Assembly (NCBI GenBank): GCA_016271365.2
Contig: CM057454.1
Span: 698,569,501 to 698,633,500 of the forward strand
DNA: 64,000 bases
Direction: 5' to 3'
Origin: Neoceratodus forsteri
Taxonomy: Eukaryota; Chordata; Ceratodontiformes; Ceratodontidae
This document shows positions 1 to 10,390 of the stretch, piece after piece. Under the pieces are notes generated by a model. That model made no database searches. It worked only from the letters and a program-made list of their open reading frames with translations, and was not told the origin of the DNA. Within the stretch, counting starts at the first letter, position 1. Each line of letters starts with the position of its first letter. A program made the translations under genes and the position numbers.

Positions 1-525
1 AACCCCTGGTATAAAGGAAATGACAGCCATGGGGAGTGGGGTTGGGGGCGGTCGGGCCATTAAACCTTTCCCTCTGAAACAATAAGCTACAAACTCTGAC
101 CCACCACTCCAGCAGTGTTGACCTTCCTTTCAGCAGGACAACCTGCACAACAATCTACCAGAGAATATACCCAGCAAAAAAAAACTACAGTCAGGAAAAA
201 TCAAGCAGTTAGGCCCAATACCTATAATGTAAGCCTCCTCCTGACCTAATGCAACCTGATGTTCTGTGCTCTGAAGACAATCAGAGGAACCAGTTTCCAC
301 AACCTGAGGCCCTGTCTGAGTTAAATACACAGACTGCAGGGTTCAAAAGAAAACTTGTGCCACCAGGAAATAGTTTATTGTACCAAAAAATAGTTTAATG
401 CAACCTCTCACAAAATACTAGTAGATAAATAATCAACTAAACACAAGGAAAACCAATTATGTAGTATTTCAATCCTTCTGAAGTTAAACTCACAAGATTA
501 GCAGTTCTGCAAATTCCGTCTTGAT
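1..525. other. no recognised feature, probably 3' part of the hAT element
   Basis: The stretch contains only short open frames with no family similarity I can see. A motif AATAGTTTA occurs twice around 368-395. It lies downstream of the decayed transposase on the minus strand and is presumably its 3' untranslated flank or the degraded C-terminus. Confidence 0.3.
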
Positions 526-1560
526 TCAAAAAGAAGAAAAACAAAACACAAAACACAAAGCAATACTGTGTTTAAAATTAAAAGTTAAGTAAGGTAGACC
601 TCCGTCAGATCTGAGCAAGAATGCACTTTCTTGCAGATTGCTAGTGTCTTCCCCACAGCTCCCAGTTGTTTCAAAGTAGATTGTTTCACCTTCAAGTAGC
701 AGATACTCAGAAATTGCCTTGTACTGCTGGTATAGATGCTCCACTGTGTACAAACTGGAGTTCCACTGGGTGACAACATCAAGTTTTAACCAATGCTGAG
801 GCAGCTTGTTCTTTACCTACAGAGCACATAGTTTTCTCGCGCTTTTGCTGAATGTGCAAAGTGGGCACAGATGTGTCGGGCCAGAGTCAAAATTTATTTT
901 ATATCTGAATGGTTGATGAAAGTCTGCACAACAAGGTTAAGGCAGTGTGCCAAGCATGGCACCCTAACAAATCCCCCATCAGTGATGCATTTCCACACAT
1001 TTGATCCATTATCACTAGCGATGAATCCAGCTTTCAGGGCATGCGGGTGGAGCTACTCATTAATCTCAGTTAGTACCACTTCCAGCACCTTTTCTCCATT
1101 GTGTGACCTGGCAATACTCTTCATGGTCAGTGTTGCATGTTGCCCAACACCAGGCATGTTGCTACCACAACAGTTTGTCCTGGTGCAATTCTTGCTTCTC
1201 CCCCAATCAGTCACTACCCTAGGTACTGGTGCCCAGTGTGTTGTGATGCACAGGTAAGAGCTACCAGCTGATTTCCCACAGGTCCACATGTCCATGCTCA
1301 GATGTACATACTGTGCTGAAGAATGCTGCAGGGCATGATGTACCATGTCACATACATTACTGTATAATTCTGGGATGGCATGCTTTGAAAAGTATGTACA
1401 TGATGGCACCTGCCATTTAGGCAAGGCATGGGCCACAAACCATCTAAATCCCACATTCTCAACAAAAGAGTATGGCAACAAAATCCAGAGCAAGCATTTC
1501 TGCAGCTGCTGCATTTAACTCCCGTGCTGTACTATGATTAGGTGGAATTCAGTTTGCCAG
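526..1560 (-). pseudogene. hAT transposase core, ZBED4/6-like, decayed
   Basis: Reverse-strand translations give consecutive hAT transposase blocks in order. A PFSFVENVGFRWFV-like block lies near 1440-1500, then HALPKWQVPS, the catalytic-type block LSMDMWTC near 1270-1300, then GSNVWKCITDGG and PCLAHCLNLVVQ near 920-1000, RHICAHFAHSAKAR near 830-880, and a DVVTQWNSSLYTVEHL-type block near 720-780. These are typical of the hAT-Ac group related to ZBED4/ZBED6. The blocks fall in different frames with stops between them, so the gene is dead. The C-terminal dimerisation region is not clear before 526. Plus-strand open frames here, including one at 871-1257, are antisense shadows. Confidence 0.8.
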
Positions 1561-2059
1561 TCAAAAATGGAATGTAACATCAGCTGAATTTTTCTTGATA
1601 TTGCTGCTGGTGATGCACCTGGTGGTGTGCCAAACAGCTTGCCTCATCTTTGTGCCATTAATGGGTTTCTCCTTGACTGGGGATTGCCAATGGTACTCAC
1701 AGGCACTGCAAGACAGACATCAGCACCTTTTGGTTTTCATTACTTTGACTTGGCGTGGTAGTGCCTCTGGTAGGACCATTCCTTGGTCCATTCCAGAATT
1801 CTCTGCATCCAGTACCAGAACGTTGTCCTCCTCACCTACACCTCCATCTCCCTCATGTAGTGCCAGGTGTATTTGACTTACATGGCCAGCTGATTTGGAT
1901 GGACTGGAACTACTGGCACTTGCTGCCTTCTGGTGTTCAAGCCCTCAAATTGGGTGCCTGTTTTTAAGGTGTGTTTGTTGCCCACCTGTGCCAAGTTGAC
2001 TACCCTTCTTACCCCTACTTACTCAGGTTTGACACAGTTGGCAAACTGCCACTGTCTTG

Positions 2060-2861
2060 TCAGATGGGTACAGTACATAAAAATCCCACACTAGGGATTT
2101 CTGGAGCCTCGTATTTAATTGGTACCAAGATGACTGGGATAGCAAAGGAGAAGATTTGCTCTTTGTTATGTTTAAGGATAACTGGAAAAATGGAAAATGG
2201 GAGAAACAGTGCTAGAGGATCATTTTCCTTGGTGGCTGTAGCAGTTAAGGCAATGGGAAAGACATGTTCTGTAACAACCTGTTTTGGCCTTTTCTTTTCA
2301 AGCTCCCATGAGTGATCCATGTCATCTGACATATACACATCATAGTCTATACAAAAACTTGGCATTCTCATCATCCTCTGCAGGTCTGTCCTCCTCAGTA
2401 ACAACAGGCTCTGTGACAGGCACAGGCACCTCCTCTTCATGACTGGCATCCTCATGTTGCTTCACATGTACCACCTCACCCTCACCCACTGCACACACAT
2501 TATCAGGCTCTGCTTGTGACACACCATCACCAACAGCACTACTTTCTAATTGTACTTCCAAACCAACTACCTCCATGCCCACAGTTGTTAGTTTGGTGGT
2601 GGTGGTGCTGCTGCTTCCCTGTGTTACTTGACATTCACACATCCATCAAGAGCAAATTTTAGAGGCAGAAAAGCCACCAGTGGGGCAAAATACATTGCTA
2701 CTACTGCTATTGCCTGCCACAGAGTCATCTGAATGCTGTCCCTCTGCTCCCACTGACAGGTTTTTGGTTCCTACACCACTACAAAGGATCAGAAATTGAG
2801 CAATGTTCATTATGGATGATCCACAGCCTCTCCCTTTAGTTACCCTTTTCTTCCCAGTCAT
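2060..2861 (-). pseudogene. probable N-terminal region of the hAT transposase
   Basis: Three overlapping reverse-strand open stretches (2646-2861, 2340-2642, 2060-2455) encode Ser/Thr/Glu-rich, low-complexity protein with a PVTEPVVTEEDRPAEDDE-type acidic segment. They lie directly upstream of, and on the same strand as, the hAT core. No intact BED finger (two Cys, two His) is visible. I infer that this is the degenerated N-terminal part of the same transposase. It could instead be non-coding 5' sequence. Confidence 0.35.
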
Positions 2862-2865
2862 TCTT

Positions 2866-4915
2866 CAGTGCACGCAGGGATGCAACACTCACTCTGGTTA
2901 AATCTCAGTCAAGAGGACATTGATTTTTTTCCTAGCACAGGTGTGCATGCAGGGACACAACAGTCACTCTGGTTAAATCTCAATCAGTTGGACAGTGATT
3001 TAATTTTCTAGCACAGGTCAGCAGGCAGGGACACAACAATCACTCTGGTTAACTCTCAGTCAGTTGGACAGTGATTTATTTTCCTAGCACAGATGTGCAT
3101 GCAGGGACACAACAATCACTCTGGTTAAATCTCAGTAAGGAGTACAGTGATTTTTTTCTTCCTAGCACAGGTGTGCATGCAGGGACACAACAGTCACTCT
3201 GGTCTGGTTAAATAGCAGTCAGGAAGACAGTGATTTATTTCCTAGCACAGGTCTGCACACAGGGAGACAACAATCACTCTGGTTAAATCACAGTCAGGAG
3301 GACAGTGATTTTTTTCCTAGCACAGATGTATACACAGGGACATGAAAATCACTCAGGTCTGATTAAATCAGTCAGGAGGACAATGATTTATTTCATAGCA
3401 CGGAGTGTGCACAGGGACACAACAATCACTCTGATTAAATCGCAGTCAGGAGGACAATGATTTTTTTTCCTAGCACAGGTCTGCACACAGGCACACAACA
3501 GTCACTTCGGTCTGGTTAAATCACAGTTTGGAGGACGGTGATTGTTTTTTCCTAGCACAGGTCTGCACACAATGACACAACAATCACTCTGGCTAAGTCT
3601 CAGTCAGGATGACAGTGATTTTTTCCTAGCACAGGTGTGCAAGCAGGGACACAACAATCACTCTGGTCTGATTAAATCGCAGTCAGGAGGACAGAGATTT
3701 ATTTCCTAGCACAGGTGTGCATGCAGGGGCACAACAATCACTCTGGTCTGGTTAAATTGCAGTCAGGAGGACAGTGATGTTTTTTCCAAGCACAGGTGTG
3801 CACACAGGGACACAAAAATCACTCTGGTTAAATCGCAGTCAGGAGGACAGTGATTTTTTCTAACACAGGTGTGCATGCAGGAGCACAGCAGTCACTCAGG
3901 TCTGGTTAAATTGCAGTCAGGAAGACTGTGATGTTTTTTCCTAGCACAGGTCTCCACACAGGGACTCAACAGTCATGCTGGTTAAATCTCAATCAGTTGG
4001 ACAGTGATTTATTTTCCTAGCACAGGTCTGCACACAGGGACACAACAGTCACTTTGGCCTGGTTAAATTGCGGTCAGGAGGACAGTGATTTATTTCCTAG
4101 CACAGATCTGCAAGCAGGGAGACAACAATCACTCTGATTAAATCTCAATCAGAAGGACAGTGATTTTTTCCTAGCACAGGTCTGCATGCAGGAAGATAAT
4201 AATCACTCTGATTAAATCTCAATCAGAAAGACAGTGATTTTTTTTTCCTAGCACAGGTCTGGCTGCAGGGACACAACAGTCACTTTGGTTAAATCACAGT
4301 CAGGAGGACAGTGCATTTTTTTCCCAGCACAGGTATGCACACAGGGACCAACAGTCATGCTGTTCTTTTTAAATCACAGTCAGGAGGACAGTGATTTATT
4401 TCCTAGCACAAGTTTGCACAAAAGGGCACAACAGTCACTTTGGTCTAGTTAAATCACTGTCAGGAGGATGGTGATTTGTTTTCCTAGCACCGGTCTGCAC
4501 ACAAGGACACAACAGTCACTCTGGTCTGGTTAAATCACAGTTAGGAGGACAGTGATTTTTTTCCCTATCACTGGTCTACATGCAGGGACTCAACAATCAC
4601 TCTGGTTAAATCTCAATCAGGAGGACCGTGATTTTTTTTCCTAGCACAGGTCTGCACACAGGGACACAACAATCATTGTGGTTAAATCGCAGTCAGAAGG
4701 ACAATGATTTTTTTCTAAATAAAGGTGTGCCGACAGAGACACAATAATCACTCGGGTTAAATCTCAGTCAGGAGGACAGTGATTAATTTTTCCTAATACA
4801 TGTGTCCCGACAGAGACACAAACAGCAATCACTCTGGTTTAAGCACACTCAGAAAAGTAGTGTTTTTCTTGAGAAAATGCAGGGCACTTGGCCAGTGATT
4901 TTTTACTGAACACAA
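2866..4915. repeat. minisatellite, about 26 units of about 76 bp
   Basis: A tandem array whose unit reads roughly CAGGGACACAACAATCAC, then TCTGGTTAAATCNCAGTCAG, then GAGGACAGTGATTTTTTTCC, then TAGCACAGGTSTGCAYR. Unit starts fall at about 2876, 2951, 3025, 3101, 3179, 3257, 3335 and so on to about 4810. Two unit types are interspersed: one with CTCTGGTTAAAT and one with an extra GGTCT (CTCTGGTCTGGTTAAAT; for example near 3199, 3745, 4050, 4520). Each unit contains AATCACT and, 25 bases later, AGTGATT, so single-stranded units could fold into a 7-bp stem. The array sits immediately upstream of the transposase start of the surrounding hAT element. The last units (after 4730) are more diverged. 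Confidence 0.92.
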
Positions 4916-5439
4916 GTGTGCCTTCTAAATTGCTGCTACCCTCCCCCACCCATGCCACCAAACCACTATTTCTCTCTTAAAACAAACTTAAATACTTTTA
5001 ATAAAGAATACAAGAAAAGATCAACATAAAAAGTACTGTGTGTGTGCACAGGGAACTCACAAACACAGTTCTGAAGAAATGTTACCACCAAAATGATCTT
5101 TTATAGTATGCTATATTTATATTTTGACTCCAGGTTGCTACAACAAGCACATGTTCTACTCTCTAAGTCTCTCTTCAACACACTACCCTCTAAAAATGAC
5201 CAAACTAGCTTCTCATTGGCTGTTCAGCAATATGTGACCTCCTATCCCATGGTACATTGGAAACTTTGAATATTATACAACATTTCGAAAGCAAAGTTCC
5301 AGTTTTGTGGATCTGAGATACTTCAGTTATTGAATTAACATGCATCAAAGTTTTCAAATTCAAAATTCTGCAAAACTGCAAATAGAATGCAAAGTGCAAC
5401 TTCAAATTGTGGACAACTTTGTGGATCAGTTAAAATAGG

Positions 5440-5484
5440 CAAAATTTTAGGCAGACTGAATTTTTGCAGCTTCACACACCTCTA
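5440..5484 (-). repeat. putative terminal inverted repeat of the hAT element
   Basis: Read on the minus strand, the sequence starts TAGAGGTGTGTGAAGCTGC and continues into TGCAAAAATTC. It resembles hAT-Ac termini and the ends of the MITE at 18675-19009 (TAGAGATTTGTGAAATT and TAGAGATGTTGGAAATT). The partner repeat is not in the window. Confidence 0.45.
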
Positions 5485-5879
5485 GTGCTAACAAACAGGA
5501 ATGGCGTTACAGACATCACTGTGACAGTCCCCTAGGTACCAGTGATTACTGTACGGTGTGGTTTATCAGTAACATGAGAACAGAGGCAAACCCTAAGAGG
5601 ATGAGAGTCTTGAACTTTAGAAGGATGGATTTTAAGGAAATGGGAGACTGCCTCAAAAGCTGCCACATGGGGTGGGGTTGCCATGGACAGGTAGAGGCAC
5701 AGTGTGGAAAAATAAGGGATGGCATATTTAGGAAATCAACCTTTTGTAAAGGAAGTGAGTAAAAGTAGAAGGAGCAAAGAACCATTATGGTTCTTTAGGA
5801 AGTGGCCAAGATGGTGAGGAAAAATGGGTGGCATTAAGGAGGTATAAAGAATACACTATGCATGCAAGGTTATAAGGGT
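5485..5879. other. no recognised gene or repeat
   Basis: Only short open frames on both strands (for example 5546-5785) with no family similarity visible. The stretch separates the hAT end from the foldback element. Confidence 0.4.
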
Positions 5880-6836
5880 CAATAGCATACCCTATATGGG
5901 CTCACTAGCATGCCATACATCCTATCACCTCTACTAGGCTTGAGAATCATGTATTCTAAGTGGTCCCTCCCAATTACCCATGTTGGGCTTTTAAAACCTG
6001 TATGCCTTGGTGTCTAGTGGTCTAACCTTAATCATCCATGCTGGGCTTATGCATCATTTATTCCCTGGTCTCTAGCAATCTGCCCATCCACTGATCACGC
6101 TTTCACATTTAAAAAGTGCAATCTACCCAGTAGTCTAGTGAACCCCACTGCTGAACAACTGCGGAACCCCCACCCAACCAACCCACTTAGAACTAGTGGC
6201 TCACCCATCCCCATTACCAAGACACCAATTAGAACTTCATCAATGTAGACCAGCACAGCCCTCTGTTCACTTCATTGGCTGGCCACTATCTGACTGTCAA
6301 TGAGCAATCATGAAACTGTACTCGTGATCACTCACTGACAGTCAGACAGCAACCAGCTGAGGAGGTGCCCTGGTTGCCATAGATATTGTACCAACCATTG
6401 TCTGGATGTGGTGGTGGGGTGGGCAGTGGGTCCAAGTGGGTGGGTTGAATGAGGGTCAGAACCTTCAGCAGGGTCACAAGACTACCTTGGGGTTGCATTT
6501 TCAATCAGGAATGGGCAATTGGGGTGGGGACCACTTAATGCTGGGAAATAAATGCTGTGCAAGCCCAGCATTGGTGATTAGGTGGACTACTAGCCACCAA
6601 GGCATACATGCTTCAAAAGCCCAGTATGGCCAGTTGGGTAGGGAAGACCATTAGTTACTAATACATACATATTTCAAAAGCCGAGCATGTTTGATCAGGG
6701 ACCACTAGACACCAGGGAATACATGTTTCAAAAGCAAACATGAGCAATGCGGGATGGGGAACAAAAGATACCAGGGCATACATGTTTCAAAAGCCCAGCA
6801 TGGGTGATCAGGAGGGTGTAGTCAGAGTACCACATT
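5880..6836. repeat. foldback element with inverted arrays of about 70-bp subrepeats
   Basis: The element is an imperfect long inverted repeat centred near 6310. At the centre, TATCTGACTGTCAATGAG (about 6289) pairs with the complement of CTCACTGACAGTCAGACAGC (about 6330). Further out, the right arm (about 6480-6836) has several roughly 70-bp subrepeats built on ACCACTAGACACCAGGGAAT, ACATGTTTCAAAAGCCCAGC and ATGGGTGATCAGG. The left arm (about 5930-6110) contains the reverse complement of the same units. No transposase is present. It is a non-autonomous DNA element; the superfamily is unclear. Outer boundaries are approximate. Confidence 0.75.
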
Positions 6837-7130
6837 AATGGTAGGGTTTGGCAGGGTTAAACAGCACTATCAGGTTTGTGCAGCACTGGAAGCCTTTGAA
6901 TATTGCTCCCACTCTGACCACTGGTGCTTTCATGGTTAGCATGGAGCTTATCTGGTTAGTGCTGCATTAACTGTTTGAATAGCGAGCCAGTGATGACTAA
7001 ATGATAGCCATTTATGCAAATTACCTGGTTATATCTTATGTAATCCCCTTTTCACATATCATTTAAAAATGATCATTGTTAAACAGCACTGTGAGATCTA
7101 CACTGCATAACACTGAATGTTTTAGACAGT
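6837..7130. other. no gene; short direct repeat pair
   Basis: The only structure I see is GTTAAACAGCACT occurring at 6856-6868 and again at 7078-7090. This could be the flank of a small insert of about 210 bp, but no termini are convincing. Confidence 0.3.
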
Positions 7131-7312
7131 AAGGAGGCTTTATAGTGCAGCGGTTTAAGGCTCTGAGCTGTAAACTGGAGAACTGGGTTTGAATCCCACA
7201 GCCCCCACTTGCACACTGTGTGACCATGAACAAGTCACTTAACTTCTTTGTGCTCCCAGGTCACACCTGTAGACAAGCTTCAGCTTAGTGTGTCTTTCCT
7301 TGTTAAAAAGAA
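7131..7312 (+). mobile_element. tRNA-derived SINE with MIR/L2-like core
   Basis: The head carries RNA polymerase III promoter-like boxes: A box TAGTGCAGCGGTTTAAGG (about 7145) and B box GGGTTTGAATCCC (about 7185). It is followed by TGTGACCATGAACAAGTCAC and TTAACTTCTTTGTGCTCCCA, which matches the conserved core/tail of MIR and L2-related SINEs. The order and spacing are those of a SINE. It is not a functional tRNA gene because the cloverleaf is not maintained and the MIR-like body follows. Target duplications are not clear. Confidence 0.75.
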
Positions 7313-7621
7313 AAAGTCTCAGACATGATTAAATCTATTTTGTCTTTTAGTGCATATATAAATTCTGTTATAAGATTGTGCACCATACAAATAACTGTGG
7401 ATTTCTCTCATGGAACAGCTGACATCATATTCATATACCATTTTTAACCACATAAAAAGACATTTGTCCAGCATCGTTAACCCTCCCAAATGAAAATCTT
7501 TATAAAAAAATAACTTACTTTGTTGGCACTCATCCAATTTGAAGAAGATTACAAGCAATGTGCAGCAAATGTAATATGCTGGCAAAATGCTTGGGTGCAT
7601 TATAATGGGGGTGGGGTTAGT

Positions 7622-7805
7622 CACCAGCAGAGAAGTAATCCTGCCACTTCACAAGGCCCTGGTAAGGCCCTACCTGGAGTACTGCAGTGCAGATCTGGGG
7701 TCATTAATACAAAAATGACACAGAGGCAATCAAGCAGGTATAATCCTGGGTTCAGGAATGGACACGGGCCACTCTGGGGATATTATAAGAATTGGTCAGA
7801 ATACC
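7622..7805 (+). pseudogene. LINE fragment, CR1-group reverse transcriptase C-terminus
   Basis: The translation around 7630-7700 gives ILPLHKALVRPYLEYC followed by a degenerate region, matching the [15 protein letters not shown] motif at the C-terminal end of CR1-group ORF2. It is very short, has no intact frame, and neither LINE end is identified. Confidence 0.55.
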
Positions 7806-7849
7806 AATTTCTTATGGGCACTTAGCTAGGCCTTTAGCCCCATGTCAAA

Positions 7850-8294
7850 CATTTTGCATAATTACATAAATAATTATAAGATTTGCTCAAATCTTATTTT
7901 ATACCTGTTGTATATAAGTTCCTGATAACTGGAAAAACATTTTTGACACATCCAGATGTGATATGTAGAAAAATAGATTGTATTTGTCCCTGTTCAGTTT
8001 TTCTAATTACTGATATTTTGCATAGATATAAAACCTTGTAAACACAATGAAAAGCAATGCAAACATAAAACAACAAAGTTTTCAGCAAACAAAACAAATG
8101 TTAAGAAAATAAGCAAAACAACAAAGAAATAAGCAATATTCAATGCAATGAATAGTATTAGCTGTATACCATGCATAAAGCACACTTCTGTACATAGCCC
8201 TACTTTTCTGCATGAGAACTTGTAAACTCTTTACATTAATGCTTTGGATTATATTTTGGTATACAATTTATTTCAATACTTTATGGCATGCAAA

Positions 8295-8297
<3 letters not shown>
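7850..8297. other. AT-rich sequence, nothing recognised
   Basis: Short open frames on the minus strand (7894-8185) are hydrophobic low-complexity translations of AT-rich DNA. No family motif is seen. Confidence 0.35.

Positions 8298-8362
<65 letters not shown>
8298..8362. repeat. (TA)n microsatellite, 65 bp
   Basis: Uninterrupted alternating TA. The small open frame crossing it (8212-8397), with a run of Ile-Tyr, is a by-product of the repeat. Confidence 0.98.
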
Positions 8363-8364
<2 letters not shown>

Positions 8365-8869
8365 TTATTTAAATTTATGCTTAAGCCATGTACCTAAGCT
8401 TCTATATTTAATAAATTAATTTTCCATTCAACCTCCCAACTAAACCCAATTAAAATATTATAAAAATTAATTAAAATAATATGCAGATATCTGGTTGGCT
8501 GTGGAATCTGGATTCTTGCTTCATTTGAAGTTTATTGTTCTAGGAATTAATACCTTTGAGCCAAGGCTCTTTTACTAAGGTTCCAAGTCATTAAGTAAAA
8601 AAACATAGTAGACAGTGTTACAAACAATCAGTAAGCCGTTTAACAAGGCCACAACTAAACAGTAACATTTATGTACAGAAAAGAAAAAGGAACTCAGAGG
8701 CAGTGTCAAGGGCAAGGAATAAGGATTAGAGAGCTTGAGAGGGAAGAGAGGAGAAATAAGTTTAGAGCAGACAGAACCAGGTTAGTGGTACTCAGGTTGT
8801 CTTTGTCAAAGAGAGACCATGGTGGTTGAGTGAAACAAATGTAAGTGCACTCAGTGGGATGAGACTTTA
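8363..8869. other. no recognised feature
   Basis: AT-rich then purine-rich sequence (8690-8770) without open frames of note or repeats that I can define. It may include the 3' tail of the LINE that follows on the minus strand. Confidence 0.3.
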
Positions 8870-10390
8870 GTCAAAGCAGTCACAGGAGCTGGAGGCTATG
8901 AGGTGAGCTTTAAAGTATGGATTTGAAAGCTCCCAATGTCGTGGAGGATAGGGAGGGCAGGTTAAGGGCATTGTGCAGGCAGGGGCACGGTATATAAAAG
9001 ATCTTTGTCCTTGAGCAGTCCGGCATCTAGGGACAAGGAAAGGTTGGAGGTCAGATCTTCTGGTGGTATGAGTGCCATTGTTCAGGCAGAGCAGGTCCGG
9101 ATACATGGAGGGTGAGTCCCAAGATTGATTTTTTGCCATCACGAGGTGAGATACATGAGGTGATTGGAAAGATGCAACCAACCGGTTTCCATGTAGAGGT
9201 CACAAGTGTGGGTCCATCTCTGTGCTCCAGTGAGGAGTCGACAGGTTTTGTTTAGTGCTGTTGAGATGCGCTTTAGTGCAGTGGTAGTAGCTGAGCCATA
9301 GACAATTAGACCATAGTCTATGATTGAGATGATCGAGCTTTGAACAGCAATCCTCAAGGCAGCTTGGTTGAGAAATTGATGGTTCTGGTACAAAATTCCA
9401 ATGCGCTGGTGTACTGTTTTTGCAGTGTTATCGATATGGGCCACAAAAGTAAGACATTCGTCAAAAGTGATACCAAGGTATTTGAAGGTGTTCACTTGTT
9501 CTAGTGTATTTCCAAGAGAAGTTTTTATGATGAGTGGAGTATGCCTATTTCTGTTTTGATGACTGGCGAAAAGCATGACTTTTGTTTTTTTTTTATTTAG
9601 GACCAGTTTGTGCTCAAGGAACTACTTTTCAACACATGAGAAAGCAAGCTGCAAGCTCTGTCATAGTGGATTTGGATCCTTATGGGAGGAGAGAATTACA
9701 GGTCATCAGCATAGAGTATTAATTTTCAGGGAGGATTTGGAAGCAAGTTTAGAAATAGGCTGAAGAGGAGAGGACCTAAAATTGAGCCCTGGGGACACCA
9801 GAGAGAACAGGTTTGGAGTCAGAGAGAACCTCACAGATTTTTACTGTTTGAGAACGCTGTGCCAGGTAACTTTTACCCAGGCTCCAGGTCCTCGGCTAGC
9901 CCAATGTTGAGCTGAAGAGAGTTTAGAAGGCTATGGTGAACAGTGTCAAAGGCCTTTGTGAGGTCTATGAAAACAGCTCGGTTAAATAACCCTTATCCAA
10001 GGCTTTGTGAGTTTCACTAGAGAAATCAAGTAGAGGCCGTGGGCATTACTGTGTCCTTTCCTAACTCTGTGTTGCTGAATGCCAGAGTAGATCATACTTT
10101 GCAGGTAGTCTGATAGTTGATCTGCCACGATCCTTTCAAGAGCTTTGGAGAGGGTGGAAGTATCGATATGGGCGATAGTTCCCTGGTGTGGATTTGTCGC
10201 CCCCTTTATGCACTGGTGTGACTATAGCAGCCTTCCATGTGTTGGGGAATTGACTTTGGCACAGGGAGAGGTTGAGAATTTTGGTAAGGGGTGGATCACT
10301 TCTTCCAAGGTGAGGGACAGAAGTTTTAGATCAATGGTGTCACTGCTATTTCTAGATTTAGAGCAGACCTTGTTTATGTATCTGTAGGCT
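8870..10390 (-). mobile_element. decayed LINE (Jockey/CR1-L2 superfamily)
   Basis: On the minus strand, reverse-transcriptase landmarks appear in order from 10390 downwards. FPNTWKAAIVTPVHKGG and GNYRP lie near 10140-10260, AVFIDLTKAFDTVHHS near 9930-9985, a degraded GVPQGSIL-type block near 9770-9800, LYADDL near 9690-9710, and a good C-terminal open frame (9139-9576) with NTFKYLGITFDE near 9460-9490. The catalytic YADD pair is present but followed by a stop. The endonuclease half is missing, so the copy is 5'-truncated and inactive. The exact clade cannot be settled by eye (L2, Rex1 or a relative). Confidence 0.8.

Larger units (their letters stand above)
1..5484 (-). mobile_element. hAT DNA transposon, left end outside window
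   Basis: This is an autonomous-size cut-and-paste transposon on the minus strand. Transposase core similarity lies at about 526-1560 and an acidic, poorly conserved N-terminal region at about 2060-2861. A minisatellite fills most of the region upstream of the transposase. The right terminus is taken as 5484, where the reverse strand begins TAGAGGTGTGTGAAGC, a hAT-Ac style terminus (TAG-GG/AGTGTG). Just inside it are AAAATTTTGC-type repeats also seen in the MITE at 18675-19009. No matching left terminus or duplicate of the flanking 8 bases (GTGCTAAC, 5485-5492) is visible before base 1, so the other end is probably off the window. The boundary is inference; the transposase identity is well supported. 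Confidence 0.6.

Noticed and set aside
871..1257. A 128-codon plus-strand gene
   Set aside because: It is exactly antisense to well-recognised hAT transposase blocks.
2866..4915. A CRISPR array, because of regular spacing
   Set aside because: The whole unit repeats with no unique spacers, there are no cas genes, and the context is a vertebrate transposon.
7131..7210. A tRNA gene, from A- and B-box sequences
   Set aside because: Stem pairing of a cloverleaf is not kept and a MIR/L2-like body follows directly; it is a SINE head.
8212..8397. Small protein with repeated Ile-Tyr
   Set aside because: Translation of a (TA)n microsatellite.
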